From Bacillota bacterium (GTDB lineage Bacteria; Bacillota; Clostridia; Oscillospirales; Ruminococcaceae), in contig JAEWLW010000035.1 of assembly GCA_023457355.1 (NCBI GenBank), positions 19,865 to 83,864 of the forward strand: a DNA stretch of 64,000 nucleotides, given 5' to 3'. The notes beneath the pieces were generated by a model. It saw only the letters and a program-made list of their open reading frames with translations, searched no databases and was not told the DNA's origin. The position numbers and the translations under genes are program-made. Positions 1 to 8,196 of this stretch are shown in pieces (position 1 is the first letter of the stretch; every line of letters begins with the position of its first letter).

Positions 1-2
1 GC

Positions 3-329
3 CTGAAAAACTATCGGGGCAGTATCGCCATTCAATCCTTTAACCCCTTCGTTGTCAGATGGTTTAAACAAAAGGCATCTTATGACGTGGGGCTTATACT
101 GGGAGAAACGCGCATAAAAAGGATGCGGTTATTTCGTGATAATCTATACACCTTTATTGCGTTTCCTAATTTTCTTGTTTACCAATATGACCTATTAACA
201 CAGGATAGGCCACTGATGATGATGCGTAAAGACGGCCTGTTAATCATCCCATATACGCTGAATGCTAAAAATACAGGTGATCTGAAGGCACAAAATTTCG
301 ACACGGCAATTATTCATTTTGAGCAATAA
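3..329 (+). CDS. Glycerophosphodiester phosphodiesterase family protein, C-terminal part (5' end outside window)
   Basis: The open frame runs in from the window edge and gives 108 residues before TAA; the ATG at 87 is internal. The segment YRGSIAIQSFNPFVVRWF followed by LILGE and later LLIIPYTLN matches the last beta-alpha units of the GDPD TIM barrel, where a conserved SFNP/SF(D/N) stretch precedes a final (W/Y)TVN strand. GDPD enzymes hydrolyse glycerophosphodiesters such as glycerophosphocholine to glycerol-3-phosphate and an alcohol. The catalytic metal-binding residues lie in the missing N-terminal part, so activity cannot be judged. The gene converges on the minus-strand SDR gene, with a repeat element and a hairpin terminator between them. 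Family call fairly sure, exact substrate unknown. Confidence 0.72.
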   Translation: MKNYRGSIAIQSFNPFVVRWFKQKASYDVGLILGETRIKRMRLFRDNLYTFIAFPNFLVYQYDLLTQDRPLMMMRKDGLLIIPYTLNAKNTGDLKAQNFDTAIIHFEQ

Positions 330-373
330 GGATGATTTAAATTGTGATGGTATCTCTGAGCCGCGCCTCTTTT

Positions 374-605
374 CAGCCGTCGAAAAACCCCTTTTAAAAA
401 AATTGCACAAATTAAAGTTTTTGGTCAAGCTTTTTTCAAAAAGCTTGCGTGCTTCATTCGTCAAAAAAGCGCAGGAGGGGCAGCCAAAATAGTCCGGGAG
501 ACTGTTTTGGCGCGGGGAACCCCCGCAAGGGGTTCCCCGATGGCGTGTCAAGCGGTATGAGGCTTGTGCAAGCCGCTAAAACGCCTTCACTTTTTCGACA
601 AGCTG
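374..605. mobile_element. MITE-like repeat, family 1, copy A
   Basis: A non-coding block of about 232 bp bounded by imperfect inverted ends. The left end reads CAGCCGTCGAAAAACC; the right end, read on the other strand, is CAGCTTGTCGAAAAAGTG. It shares internal blocks with the copy at 23871-24186: a TTGCACAAA block near the left end, a TAGTCC(C/G)GG block, and a CCCCCGCAAGGGGTTCCCC block with self-complementary arms. It carries no open frame that resembles a protein. It sits between convergent genes. The call as a non-autonomous transposon relic is inference from the ends and the repetition. Confidence 0.6.
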
Positions 606-608
606 CCT

Positions 609-648
609 AAAAGGGGTACAGCAAAAAATTTGCTGTACCCCTTTTTAG
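609..648. terminator. Rho-independent terminator hairpin
   Basis: AAAAGGGGTACAGC and GCTGTACCCCTTTT form a 14-bp stem around a short AT-rich loop, followed by T residues on the plus strand and preceded by A residues, so it can serve both the plus-strand GDPD gene and the minus-strand SDR gene that converge here. Confidence 0.75.
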
Positions 649-671
649 AATAGCATTTAAGCATTGGCCTT

Positions 672-1403
672 TTAAGGCGCGGGTTCAGGCGCGGGTTTTG
701 TATGGTCCATATGCCAGCCAAAATCGTTATGATAAATCATCTGACGGGTCATGCCGCCATCTATACAAATATTTTCCCCGGTGATAAAGCCGGACTTTTC
801 CGAGCAAAGGTAAAGCACCATGTTGGCAATGTCCAAAGGGTTGCCGACTCTGCCGACGGGGTGCTGCCGGGCGTCGGCGCCGTCGTAGCGGGCGCCCTTT
901 GTCTCAATCCAACCGGGGGAGATGGAATTGACCCGCACCCTGCCGGCAAGACTGACGGCCAGCGCATGCGTCAGTGCCGCAATGCCGCCCTTAGCGGCGG
1001 TGTAACTTTCTGAAAAAGGCTGGCTCATGCGGTCGCGGCTGGAGGATATATTGACGATGCTGGCCCCCGGATTAAAATGGTCTAAAAACAATTTGGTCAG
1101 CATATAAGGCGCCGTAACACCGACGCGCAGGGCATAATTAAATTCGGCATAACTGCAGGTATCGATTCCCTTGAACAGCGGCATGGCATTGTTAATCAGA
1201 TAATCGATATGCCCGTATTGCGCCAGCACCTTTGCAGCAAAGCGCATGAGTGCCTGTTCATCGCCCAGATCCCCCACAAAATAAGGGCTATCGCGAATGT
1301 CGATGATACAGATTTCCGCGCCATATTTTTTGAATTCTTCGCAAATACACTTGCCAATACCGCTGGCACCGCCCGTGACGACGGCCACCTTGTTTTGAAA
1401 CAT
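672..1403 (-). CDS. SDR family NAD(P)-dependent oxidoreductase
   Basis: A 243-residue classical short-chain dehydrogenase/reductase. The Rossmann cofactor motif TGGASGIG is at residues 10-17, the NNA motif at 71-73, the catalytic serine in the SSS run near 120-122, and YTAAK with Tyr134 and Lys138. The C-terminal ITGENICIDGGM stretch is typical of FabG-like members. The start at 1403 is chosen because AAGGAG lies 6-7 bases upstream; an upstream ATG at 1445 would add 14 unlikely residues. It is the last gene of a minus-strand run after luxE, luxC and dsrE homologues, 41 bp behind the DsrE-like gene. In that setting it could reduce or oxidise an aldehyde or alcohol linked to the LuxC product; that role is inference. 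Substrate not determinable. Confidence 0.85.
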   Translation of the reverse strand: MFQNKVAVVTGGASGIGKCICEEFKKYGAEICIIDIRDSPYFVGDLGDEQALMRFAAKVLAQYGHIDYLINNAMPLFKGIDTCSYAEFNYALRVGVTAPYMLTKLFLDHFNPGASIVNISSSRDRMSQPFSESYTAAKGGIAALTHALAVSLAGRVRVNSISPGWIETKGARYDGADARQHPVGRVGNPLDIANMVLYLCSEKSGFITGENICIDGGMTRQMIYHNDFGWHMDHTKPAPEPAP

Positions 1404-1444
1404 AAAAAACTCCTTCGGTTTTTCGCCCGGGCCTGCTGCGGCCA

Positions 1445-1789
1445 CTAAATGGTTATCAGTTTCCCGTCATTTTGAAGGATGTCCGTCAATCCCTGCCCCC
1501 AATACAACACCTCAACGTCAAGGTCAACAAGCTTTTCGGTCACACCCAGCTGGTCGGCACAGGCCTTGCAGGCCGAAAACTTGACACCGGCATGCTGGGC
1601 CATTTTAATTTTGGTTTGGATCAGGTCATTTTCGGCAGCCAGTTTGGCAGTCGCACCCCAGATGATGACGGTTACGGCGTCCCACCACTGCTTTAGCATG
1701 CTGTTCGTCGCGTACATCATCACCATTTTGTCTGAAGTCAGAACATCCGCATTTGTCCAAAGAATGTAGAGCTGGTTTGGCTTTTCCAT
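1445..1789 (-). CDS. DsrE family protein
   Basis: A 114-residue protein of the DsrE/DsrF-like alpha/beta fold. It has the usual pattern of an N-terminal strand (LYILWTN), a central hydrophobic strand (AVTVIIWG), and AGVKFSACKACADQLGV with Cys74 and Cys77, where sulfur-relay relatives carry the reactive cysteine. It ends with a short ILQNDGKLITI segment. DsrE proteins act as sulfur carriers or as small subunits of redox complexes; many clostridial ones are uncharacterised. AAGGAGA sits 6-7 bases before the ATG. It lies between the luxC-like gene (71 bp upstream) and the SDR gene (41 bp downstream), which suggests co-transcription. No specific partner can be assigned. Confidence 0.78.
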   Translation of the reverse strand: MEKPNQLYILWTNADVLTSDKMVMMYATNSMLKQWWDAVTVIIWGATAKLAAENDLIQTKIKMAQHAGVKFSACKACADQLGVTEKLVDLDVEVLYWGQGLTDILQNDGKLITI

Positions 1790-1860
1790 AAGAATCTCCT
1801 TTCAACGGTGGCGTTTTATAACGTGTGCAAATTGCAACCTGCAACAAATTTTGCGGCCCC

Positions 1861-3147
1861 TTACGTGATGGAAAAAACCTTCGTGTAACGGCGCAAGGGG
1901 TATTCTCCGTCATGTGCCGCTCCGCAGTAGACGGTGGACATGTCATCCCCGCCGGTTATACGGACCAGACCGGTTTTTGAGAGTGTGCCGATAAGAGCGG
2001 GCCGTTCGCCTTCTCCGCAGAGCAGGGCCGCGGTTTGGAGGCGGTTTTTATGCGGGCGCAAATTCGCCAGCAGTTTTTCCCTGGGCAACCGCTTCACCCA
2101 AAGGTTCCGAAACCGGATGGCGACATCGAGGGCGCTATCCTGATAAGCAATGATGCTGCAAGCTTTACCCCGGTAGATTTTGCTGCCGTTGTAAAGGCTT
2201 TCCAGCGCTTCATTATATAGCGCAAGGGTTGTCTGAGATAAAATGCCGATGCTGTCATGGGGCGAAGCTTTTTCTGAGACCGCGTCCAAAATCGGCAGGA
2301 AGCGCGCACAAAAATCGTATACGGCCCCGATATCCGCGGCATCCAAAAACACGCCCTGGCAGGAGCTGCATAAGAGCTGATCGGTCTCACAGATGTTCCG
2401 GGCAAGGCCATAGAGGGCGCTGTCCGTCACGCCTTTTTCGGTTACATAGGCGAAGCTGATTTTATGGCCCCATTCTATAAGTTTTATAGTTGGATCAACC
2501 ATGCGCCGCAGCGCCGAGACGGCCAGGTCGCCGCCCCATACGACCACGGCATCGGCCGCCGCAATAAGTTTGGAAACCGCATCTTCATCCCTTGAAGAAT
2601 AATCAAAAACATAGATATATTCCGCGAGCTTAGGTTCCAGCCGAACCAGTTCAGCTAAAATATCGACGGATAATCCGCCGTCCAGCTCAGGAAGCTTTAA
2701 AATATTAATGTTGCCCGCCAGCAACCCCTCTATGACGCTGAATGCCGGCAGCCCGTCGGCGTTGCCCGCCGCGATATGCAACAGGACGCCAAGGGGCAGG
2801 ATGCGCGCACATATTTCGGAATCATGGCCCGGCGGCGTGAATCTGTGCTCGTCCAAGCAGTTTTTTCCCAATTCGGTTTTCAGGCGTTCGAGCAGGTATT
2901 CGCGGCTGAACATCATCTTTATGTGCCGAAGATATTTCTTGCCGGCCTCGGGGCTGGCGCCCGCAGCAACCAGCGCCGCCCAATATTTTTCGGTATCCAT
3001 TGTGACGGTAAAACGGGCGCATGCGTCGATTACCACCAATGGATTTAGCCGCCCGCTCTCAAGTGTTTCCAAAAGCCGCTCAGGAAGGGTATCCAGCACG
3101 GCCGTGGATGCTTTTGTGTCCAGCAGAATGCCGTTGACAAGGTTCAA
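1861..3147 (-). CDS. Acyl-CoA reductase, LuxC family
   Basis: A 428-residue member of the LuxC branch of the aldehyde dehydrogenase superfamily, which reduces activated fatty acyl groups to aldehydes with NADPH. Visible marks are ILPLGVLLHIAAGN (114-129), the nucleotide-binding stretch VVVWGGD (201-207), IKLIEWGHK, and the candidate catalytic thiol in ETDQLLCSSCQG at Cys260 (Cys263 is nearby). No ATG is available near the N terminus. The likely start is TTG at 3147, with a GGGGGG ribosome site about 6 bases before it, and it overlaps the stop of the luxE-like gene by 4 bases, which implies translational coupling. No luciferase genes (luxAB) are present, so the aldehyde must serve another purpose. 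Confidence 0.82.
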   Translation of the reverse strand: MNLVNGILLDTKASTAVLDTLPERLLETLESGRLNPLVVIDACARFTVTMDTEKYWAALVAAGASPEAGKKYLRHIKMMFSREYLLERLKTELGKNCLDEHRFTPPGHDSEICARILPLGVLLHIAAGNADGLPAFSVIEGLLAGNINILKLPELDGGLSVDILAELVRLEPKLAEYIYVFDYSSRDEDAVSKLIAAADAVVVWGGDLAVSALRRMVDPTIKLIEWGHKISFAYVTEKGVTDSALYGLARNICETDQLLCSSCQGVFLDAADIGAVYDFCARFLPILDAVSEKASPHDSIGILSQTTLALYNEALESLYNGSKIYRGKACSIIAYQDSALDVAIRFRNLWVKRLPREKLLANLRPHKNRLQTAALLCGEGERPALIGTLSKTGLVRITGGDDMSTVYCGAAHDGEYPLRRYTKVFSIT

Positions 3148-4277
3148 AAGAAGCCCCCCTCTGTAAAGCTTTGGGCCATTTCCGGGGTGACCGCGGCACA
3201 GGTTTTGACGTTTTTAAGCCCGACGCGCCCAAGAATTTCAAACCATGGCGACGCAATGCCGCAACCACAGCGCGCGCCGGGATGCAGCACGGCAAGGTCG
3301 TCGGTCATCACGCTGAGCAGCGGCATCCCGCGCATAAGGGGGGTGATCAGGTTTATCAGCCCCGGCTGGCCGAACGGCAACGGCGCCAGCGTCCGGACGT
3401 CGCGTATGAGAACCCTGCTGTATTTGGGAATATGAAAATGATGGTTTGAGCAATCGCAATAGGGGATGGGGTGTTCAACAGCGCCATAAAAGTCATGGCA
3501 GTTTTCTTCCGGTATGCCCAGAATGCGCGCTGCCCGCTGATACAATTCGTTTCGATCAGCCTTTTGGAAGAAAAACTGCTTCCATCCGCCCCCTGTCATG
3601 ACCATCGATTGGGGGTGGAGCTGAAACGACAGATTGCGTTCCTCCAATGCATCGAGCAGGAAAAGCAGATAAGCAGGAAAACCGTAAAAACGCACCGGTA
3701 AGCCCCTATGCGCGTACCGCTTCAGCGCGTCGATCAGTCCTGTAAGGTCCACCTTGTAGGCCTCCCCGGTATCACGCAGGGCGTAGGCCCGGTGCGCGGC
3801 CGGTGCGAGAAATGTGAGGCCAAAAGCAGTTTGGGCAGCACCCATTCGGTTGCGTTTGGCGGGCTCATAGCCTAATATGATGTAATTTGTGGGATTAAGC
3901 GATAAAAGCCCGTGGAACGAAAAGGTTTTTAAAACCATCGGCAGGGACAGCCACGCGGTGGAAAAATCGAGCCCCACGGTACTGAGACGCCCTTTTGTGC
4001 CCGATGAGGTGGCCTTAAACAGCAACCTTTCTTGCGGTACCGAAAAGAGATTATGGGATTTTAAAAACAGGGTGGGCAACACGGGGATCTTTTCCAGGTC
4101 GGAAATGGTGCGTAGCATCGACACCGTGAAATCACGGTGCTTTAACAGCCGGCAGAATTCAGGGCAGCGCGCCGTGTGATAAGTGACACTTTCCCGCATC
4201 GCCTCCAGAAAAAGCGCATCCGTCCCCGGCAGATCATATAGGTCATGCGTTAAAAACAATCGGGTGCGGCTTGTCAT
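3144..4277 (-). CDS. LuxE/PaaK family acyl-activating (acyl-protein synthetase) enzyme
   Basis: A 377-residue homologue of LuxE, the ATP-dependent subunit that activates a fatty acid and passes the acyl group to the LuxC reductase. The adenylate-forming motif ATSSGTKG is at 89-96 and the C-terminal part has NCHDFYGAVEHP, as expected of the LuxE/PaaK branch. The start at 4277 has AAGGAGG 6 bases upstream; longer starts extend into non-coding sequence. The end overlaps the luxC-like start by 4 bases, so the two products are probably made together and may form a complex. In luminous bacteria LuxE and LuxC work with the thioesterase LuxD, which is absent here. The native acid substrate is unknown. 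Confidence 0.8.
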   Translation of the reverse strand: MTSRTRLFLTHDLYDLPGTDALFLEAMRESVTYHTARCPEFCRLLKHRDFTVSMLRTISDLEKIPVLPTLFLKSHNLFSVPQERLLFKATSSGTKGRLSTVGLDFSTAWLSLPMVLKTFSFHGLLSLNPTNYIILGYEPAKRNRMGAAQTAFGLTFLAPAAHRAYALRDTGEAYKVDLTGLIDALKRYAHRGLPVRFYGFPAYLLFLLDALEERNLSFQLHPQSMVMTGGGWKQFFFQKADRNELYQRAARILGIPEENCHDFYGAVEHPIPYCDCSNHHFHIPKYSRVLIRDVRTLAPLPFGQPGLINLITPLMRGMPLLSVMTDDLAVLHPGARCGCGIASPWFEILGRVGLKNVKTCAAVTPEMAQSFTEGGFF

Positions 4278-4376
4278 GGCGCCTCCTTGTCGGGCAGTTC
4301 CGGTATTGAATTGCAGAACGCATGGTCTTTGCTTTAGGGGTTGCACGCAGGGACAATATAATCTGTGGGACGTTCG

Positions 4377-5234
4377 TCAAAGCCTAAACTGTTTTGCCAG
4401 CGCATCCACCTTTGGCGGCAGTTGTTCGCCAATATCCTGTTGATCGTTAAAGGTCAATCCCAGGGATTTTAATGCGCGCGCACTTGTTGGCATCACTTTA
4501 TTAACGTTGAGCAGTCTTTCGTAATAGTGCGTGCCGATCAGATCGGCTAAAAATATAATCTCAAGCATGCGCAGGTTCTCGGTGCAAAGATAAGGGGTAT
4601 GATGGTACTGTACCACACGGGTCAGCTCGGGGGTAAAATTCCACCGCCTGCAAAGCCAGGCGCCAATCTGGTCGTGTGTAACGCCCCCCAGCACTGACTT
4701 TTCGGCCACAATTTGAGGCACGCCGCCCATGATTTTGACCGTAATTTCATCAAGCTCTTTCGAGAGGCAGGTGTTCATCACCAATAGGCCGATATCATGG
4801 TTCAGCCCGTATGAAAAGAGCTGAAAATGGTTCTGCGCGCCTATTCGGGCTGAAAGCATGTCGGCCGCAATAGAGGTGGCCAAAACATGCCGCCAATATT
4901 TCCTCATATCAAAAACGACGGATTTTCCGCCGCCGGATTTAAAAAACTTTTGCGCCACAAAAAATATCAGCAAGTTCTGGACCGATTCCAGCCCCAGCAA
5001 GACAACCGCGTCTTTGAGCTCGGTCACAAAGCGGCGGCCATCAAAAGCCGCATTCAATTGCGACAGAATCAGGCCGGTCAGCTCCTGGTCGGCAGCTATA
5101 ATTTCAACCAGTTGGTCGATATTAATTAATCGGGGCGTTTGCAGCAGCGAAAATATCTGGTGTGTCCTGTCCGATATATTGGGCAAAAGAAGGGATTCCT
5201 CAATTTTCTGGAAGGTCTTTTCTCTTGTCAGCAT
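4377..5234 (-). CDS. HDOD domain-containing protein
   Basis: A 285-residue HDOD-domain protein. HDOD is a helical domain related to HD phosphohydrolases that usually lacks full metal-binding residues and acts in signalling. The visible pattern is the N-terminal LLPNISDRTHQIFSLLQ segment, the LNAAFDGRRFVTELKDAVVL core, and GLNHDIGLLVMN, which keeps the HDIG-like dipeptide. No second domain (EAL, GGDEF or receiver) is fused. The start at 5234 follows CAGGAGG with a 7-base spacer; an upstream ATG at 5348 gives a basic, low-complexity extension and is rejected. It is 99 bp upstream of luxE on the same strand, so it may lead the lux-like group. Output unknown. Confidence 0.75.
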   Translation of the reverse strand: MLTREKTFQKIEESLLLPNISDRTHQIFSLLQTPRLINIDQLVEIIAADQELTGLILSQLNAAFDGRRFVTELKDAVVLLGLESVQNLLIFFVAQKFFKSGGGKSVVFDMRKYWRHVLATSIAADMLSARIGAQNHFQLFSYGLNHDIGLLVMNTCLSKELDEITVKIMGGVPQIVAEKSVLGGVTHDQIGAWLCRRWNFTPELTRVVQYHHTPYLCTENLRMLEIIFLADLIGTHYYERLLNVNKVMPTSARALKSLGLTFNDQQDIGEQLPPKVDALAKQFRL

Positions 5235-5430
5235 GGGGGCCTCCTGGTGTCGGTGACTTTGGTTATGGGGGCGCTTTCGTTGGATACGGCGCCGTTTAGC
5301 AGGGACTGCTATAAATGGTATTTTACTACATATACCGGAAAACTGCAAAAAGAATTCTTTTAAAATGACGCGCTGGAACGGCTATGATGAATAGCGCACG
5401 ACCGCATAAGACCGACCGATTATTGCAAAA

Positions 5431-5454
5431 GCAGCGGGTATTATACCCCGCTGC
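5431..5454 (-). terminator. Terminator of the glycogen phosphorylase gene
   Basis: GCAGCGGG and CCCCGCTGC pair around a short AT-rich loop, about 20 bases past the glgP stop. Read on the minus strand it is followed by TTTTGC. It separates glgP from the HDOD gene. Confidence 0.65.
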
Positions 5455-5474
5455 TTGGCGTTCACCTGAAAACC

Positions 5475-7925
5475 TTATAATGTTGTGGGATGAACATTCC
5501 AGATATCCCTGGCATATTCGCGAATGGTTTCGTCGCTGGAAAAACGGCCCGCATGTGCAATGTTAACCGCGGACATGCGCAGCCAGTGCATCGGGTCGTC
5601 GCGGTAGATGCGCGCGGCCTTCTCGGCTGTTGCCACATAGGATTCAAAATCCGCCAGATAAAAATAATAGTCATTTTGCAAAACCAGCGAATTGAAAATC
5701 GGGAAAAACGCCTCGGGGGAGGCATCGCTGAAGGTTTTATCGGTCAGCGCATCCAGCACCCGTTTAATCCGATGGTTGGCGGCGTAAATCTCCGCGCTGT
5801 GGTAACTGTTTTCCCGCCGCGCGCGCATAATTTCGTCGACCGAAAGGCCAAAGGTGAAAATATTATCCGCCCCCACCGCCTGGGCAATTTCAATATTGGC
5901 GCCGTCCATCGTGCCTAAAGTCAGCGCACCGTTTAGCATGAATTTCATGTTGCCGGTTCCGGAGGCTTCGGTGCCGGCGGTGGAAATCTGTTCGCTGATA
6001 TCGGCTGCAGGGAAAATCCGCTGTGCCAGCGAAACGTTGTAATTTTCTAAAAACAGCACCTGCATCAGGCTGTTGACGGCGGGGTCGTCATTGACGAGCG
6101 CCGCGATGGAGTGGATTAGCTTGATGGTGGTTTTGGCGTAGGCATAACCCGGCGCCGCTTTCCCGCCAAAGAAAAAGACGGTGGGCGTAAAGTCCGTGCG
6201 GCCATCCTCTTTTATGGCAAAGTAACGGTCTAAAATCCTGATGGCGTTCAAGAGCTGCCGCTTATAGGCGTGAATGCGCTTGACCTGAAAATCAAAAATA
6301 AAGGACGGGTCGGCCGCAAAACCATGCTCCCGCTTTAAGAAGTCGGAAAACGCCGCCTTGTTTTCCGCTTTGATGCGGGCCAGTTCCTTTAAGAAGCCCT
6401 CGTCCTTCTCCAGCCCTCTTTTAGTAATTTCGGCAAGGCGGGTGGGGTATTTGGCGACGTCAACCCCCACCGCGCTGTTAAGCAGCTCGGTCAGGTGCGG
6501 GTTGCTGGCCATCAGCCAGCGGCGGTGGGTGATGCCGTTGGTCTTATTGTTGAACCGGGCCGGAAAAGTCTGATAAAAATCGGCGAAGAGCTGGTTCTTT
6601 AACAGCTGTGAGTGTACCTGTGCCACACCGTTGATGCTGTGGCTGCCCACGATGGCCAGATGTGCCATGCGGATGGCGCCGTTTGCCTCCACGGCCATGC
6701 GGGATATCCTGTCAAGGTCATAGTGATACACCTGCCAGAGTTCACGGCAGAAGCGCTCGTTTATTTCATGGGTGATCTGGTAGATGCGGGGCAGCAGCTT
6801 TTTATAAATTTCGGTTGGCCACACTTCCAGCGCTTCGGGCATGATGGTGTGATTGGTGTAGGAGATGATGTTGCGGGTGATGTTCCACGCATTGTCCCAG
6901 TCAAGGCCGTGCACATCCAGCAGCACCCGCATCAGTTCCGGCACCGCCAGCGCCGGATGGGTGTCGTTGATGTGGATGGAGACATAACGCGGCAACTCCA
7001 TGATGCTGCGGCCTTTTTTAAGGTAGCTTTTCAGAATGCTGGCAATGCCGGCACAAACAAAGAAATACTGTTGCTTTAAGCGCAGCACCCGGTTGTCAAA
7101 CTCGGAATCATCGGGGTAAAGCACGTCGGAAATGGCGCGCACCGACTGCCGGTAGGCCACCGCGCTGGCGTAATCGCCCTTGCTGAAAAGCTGGAAATTA
7201 AAATCCCCGTCTTTTGGCTCGGCGCTCCAGAGGCGCAGGGTGTTGACCGTTTCGTTCTGATAGCCGACCAGCGGCATATCATACGGAATGGCCAATACAG
7301 GCTGATAGTTTTCGTGGATGAAAACCATGCGCCCATCCCGGAATTCCTCCCGGATGTTGCCGTAAAACGGCACCTCCACCGTATCGGAGTTTTTCACAAT
7401 TTCCCACGGGTTGTCGACCCCCAGCCAGTCGTCCGCCTCCTCCACCTGATAGCCGTTGACAATCTTCTGTTTAAAAAGGCCGTGCTTATAACGGATGCCG
7501 TTGCCGTGGCCCGCAAACGAGCATGCCGCCAGCGAATCCATGAAGCAGGCGGCCAGTCGGCCCAGCCCGCCGTTTCCAAGGCCGTAATCCGGCTCGCAGG
7601 CGAGAATATCCGCCAAATCGAAGCCCAGTTCCTCAAGCGCCTGCCCGGCCTGTTCGGTTAACCCCAGCCGGTCCAGATGTTTGGGCAGCATTTTTCCCAG
7701 CAGAAATTCCAGAGAAAAATAATAGACCTGCTTGACGGTGTTGCGGCGGTAATATTTATTGGTTTTAAGCCAGTTCTTTACAATGTAATCCTTTGTGAGC
7801 AGAGAGAGCGCCTGATACATCTCCTGTTTGGTGGCGTCTTCCACACATCGGGCCATATGGGTTTCCAGTTTGGTGATCAGGTTTTCTCTCAGCATCTCTT
7901 CGCTGATATGAAACATGTTGCTCAT
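5475..7925 (-). CDS. glgP: Glycogen/alpha-glucan phosphorylase
   Basis: An 816-residue GT35 phosphorylase of full family length. It removes glucose-1-phosphate from the non-reducing ends of glycogen. The pyridoxal-phosphate site is clear: EASGTGNMKFMLNG with the Schiff-base lysine at about residue 661, followed by GTMDGANIEI. Other landmarks are NGGLGRLAACFMDSLA near residues 117-132 and THRRWLMASNP. Two starts compete. ATG at 7925 lies directly on the AGGAAAGGA sequence, while ATG at 7916 (MFHISEE) has it at a normal 9-base spacing and may be the true start. It lies on the opposite strand to the glgBCDA operon, so breakdown and synthesis are separately transcribed. Confidence 0.95.
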   Translation of the reverse strand: MSNMFHISEEMLRENLITKLETHMARCVEDATKQEMYQALSLLTKDYIVKNWLKTNKYYRRNTVKQVYYFSLEFLLGKMLPKHLDRLGLTEQAGQALEELGFDLADILACEPDYGLGNGGLGRLAACFMDSLAACSFAGHGNGIRYKHGLFKQKIVNGYQVEEADDWLGVDNPWEIVKNSDTVEVPFYGNIREEFRDGRMVFIHENYQPVLAIPYDMPLVGYQNETVNTLRLWSAEPKDGDFNFQLFSKGDYASAVAYRQSVRAISDVLYPDDSEFDNRVLRLKQQYFFVCAGIASILKSYLKKGRSIMELPRYVSIHINDTHPALAVPELMRVLLDVHGLDWDNAWNITRNIISYTNHTIMPEALEVWPTEIYKKLLPRIYQITHEINERFCRELWQVYHYDLDRISRMAVEANGAIRMAHLAIVGSHSINGVAQVHSQLLKNQLFADFYQTFPARFNNKTNGITHRRWLMASNPHLTELLNSAVGVDVAKYPTRLAEITKRGLEKDEGFLKELARIKAENKAAFSDFLKREHGFAADPSFIFDFQVKRIHAYKRQLLNAIRILDRYFAIKEDGRTDFTPTVFFFGGKAAPGYAYAKTTIKLIHSIAALVNDDPAVNSLMQVLFLENYNVSLAQRIFPAADISEQISTAGTEASGTGNMKFMLNGALTLGTMDGANIEIAQAVGADNIFTFGLSVDEIMRARRENSYHSAEIYAANHRIKRVLDALTDKTFSDASPEAFFPIFNSLVLQNDYYFYLADFESYVATAEKAARIYRDDPMHWLRMSAVNIAHAGRFSSDETIREYARDIWNVHPTTL

Positions 7926-7967
7926 TCCTTTCCTGTGGGGTTTGAGTGGGACGGCTATTCAATATTG

Positions 7968-8130
7968 AAGGAACCGCTGATTTAATCCATGTGCAGTTTA
8001 TCAGCGGCTAATTTTGCGTCTGACTGTGTTAAAAAGCAGCCATAAGCGCCAGCTTTATGTCCGCTTTTGCCTTGTCAGCCACAAAATTCTTTCGCCGCTA
8101 ACCCGCCCCTGAATTAATCAGGGGCTCCTT
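7968..8130. mobile_element. MITE-like repeat, family 2, copy 1
   Basis: A 163-bp non-coding element with imperfect terminal inverted repeats: AAGGAACCGCTGATTTAAT on the left, and AAGGAGCCCCTGATTAAT when the right end is read on the other strand. From 8003 to 8130 it matches the reverse complement of 63872-64000 with, by eye, six substitutions and one single-base indel. It holds no plausible gene. It occupies the space between the GH13 gene and glgP. A target duplication is not evident. A conserved non-coding RNA gene is a less likely alternative. Confidence 0.68.
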
Positions 8131-8196
8131 AAAGGAATGACCGGGTCAGGGTGTTCTTAAAAGGCGCCCGCATGGGGGGGTTAACAAGATCTCTGG

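Noticed and set aside
374..605. A CRISPR-like array suggested by repeated GGGG/CCCC blocks
   Set aside because: There is no regular repeat-spacer periodicity and no cas gene; the blocks are self-complementary parts of one element.
672..5234. Bioluminescence operon
   Set aside because: luxC and luxE homologues are present but no luciferase (luxA/luxB), luxD or flavin supply genes are seen in the window.
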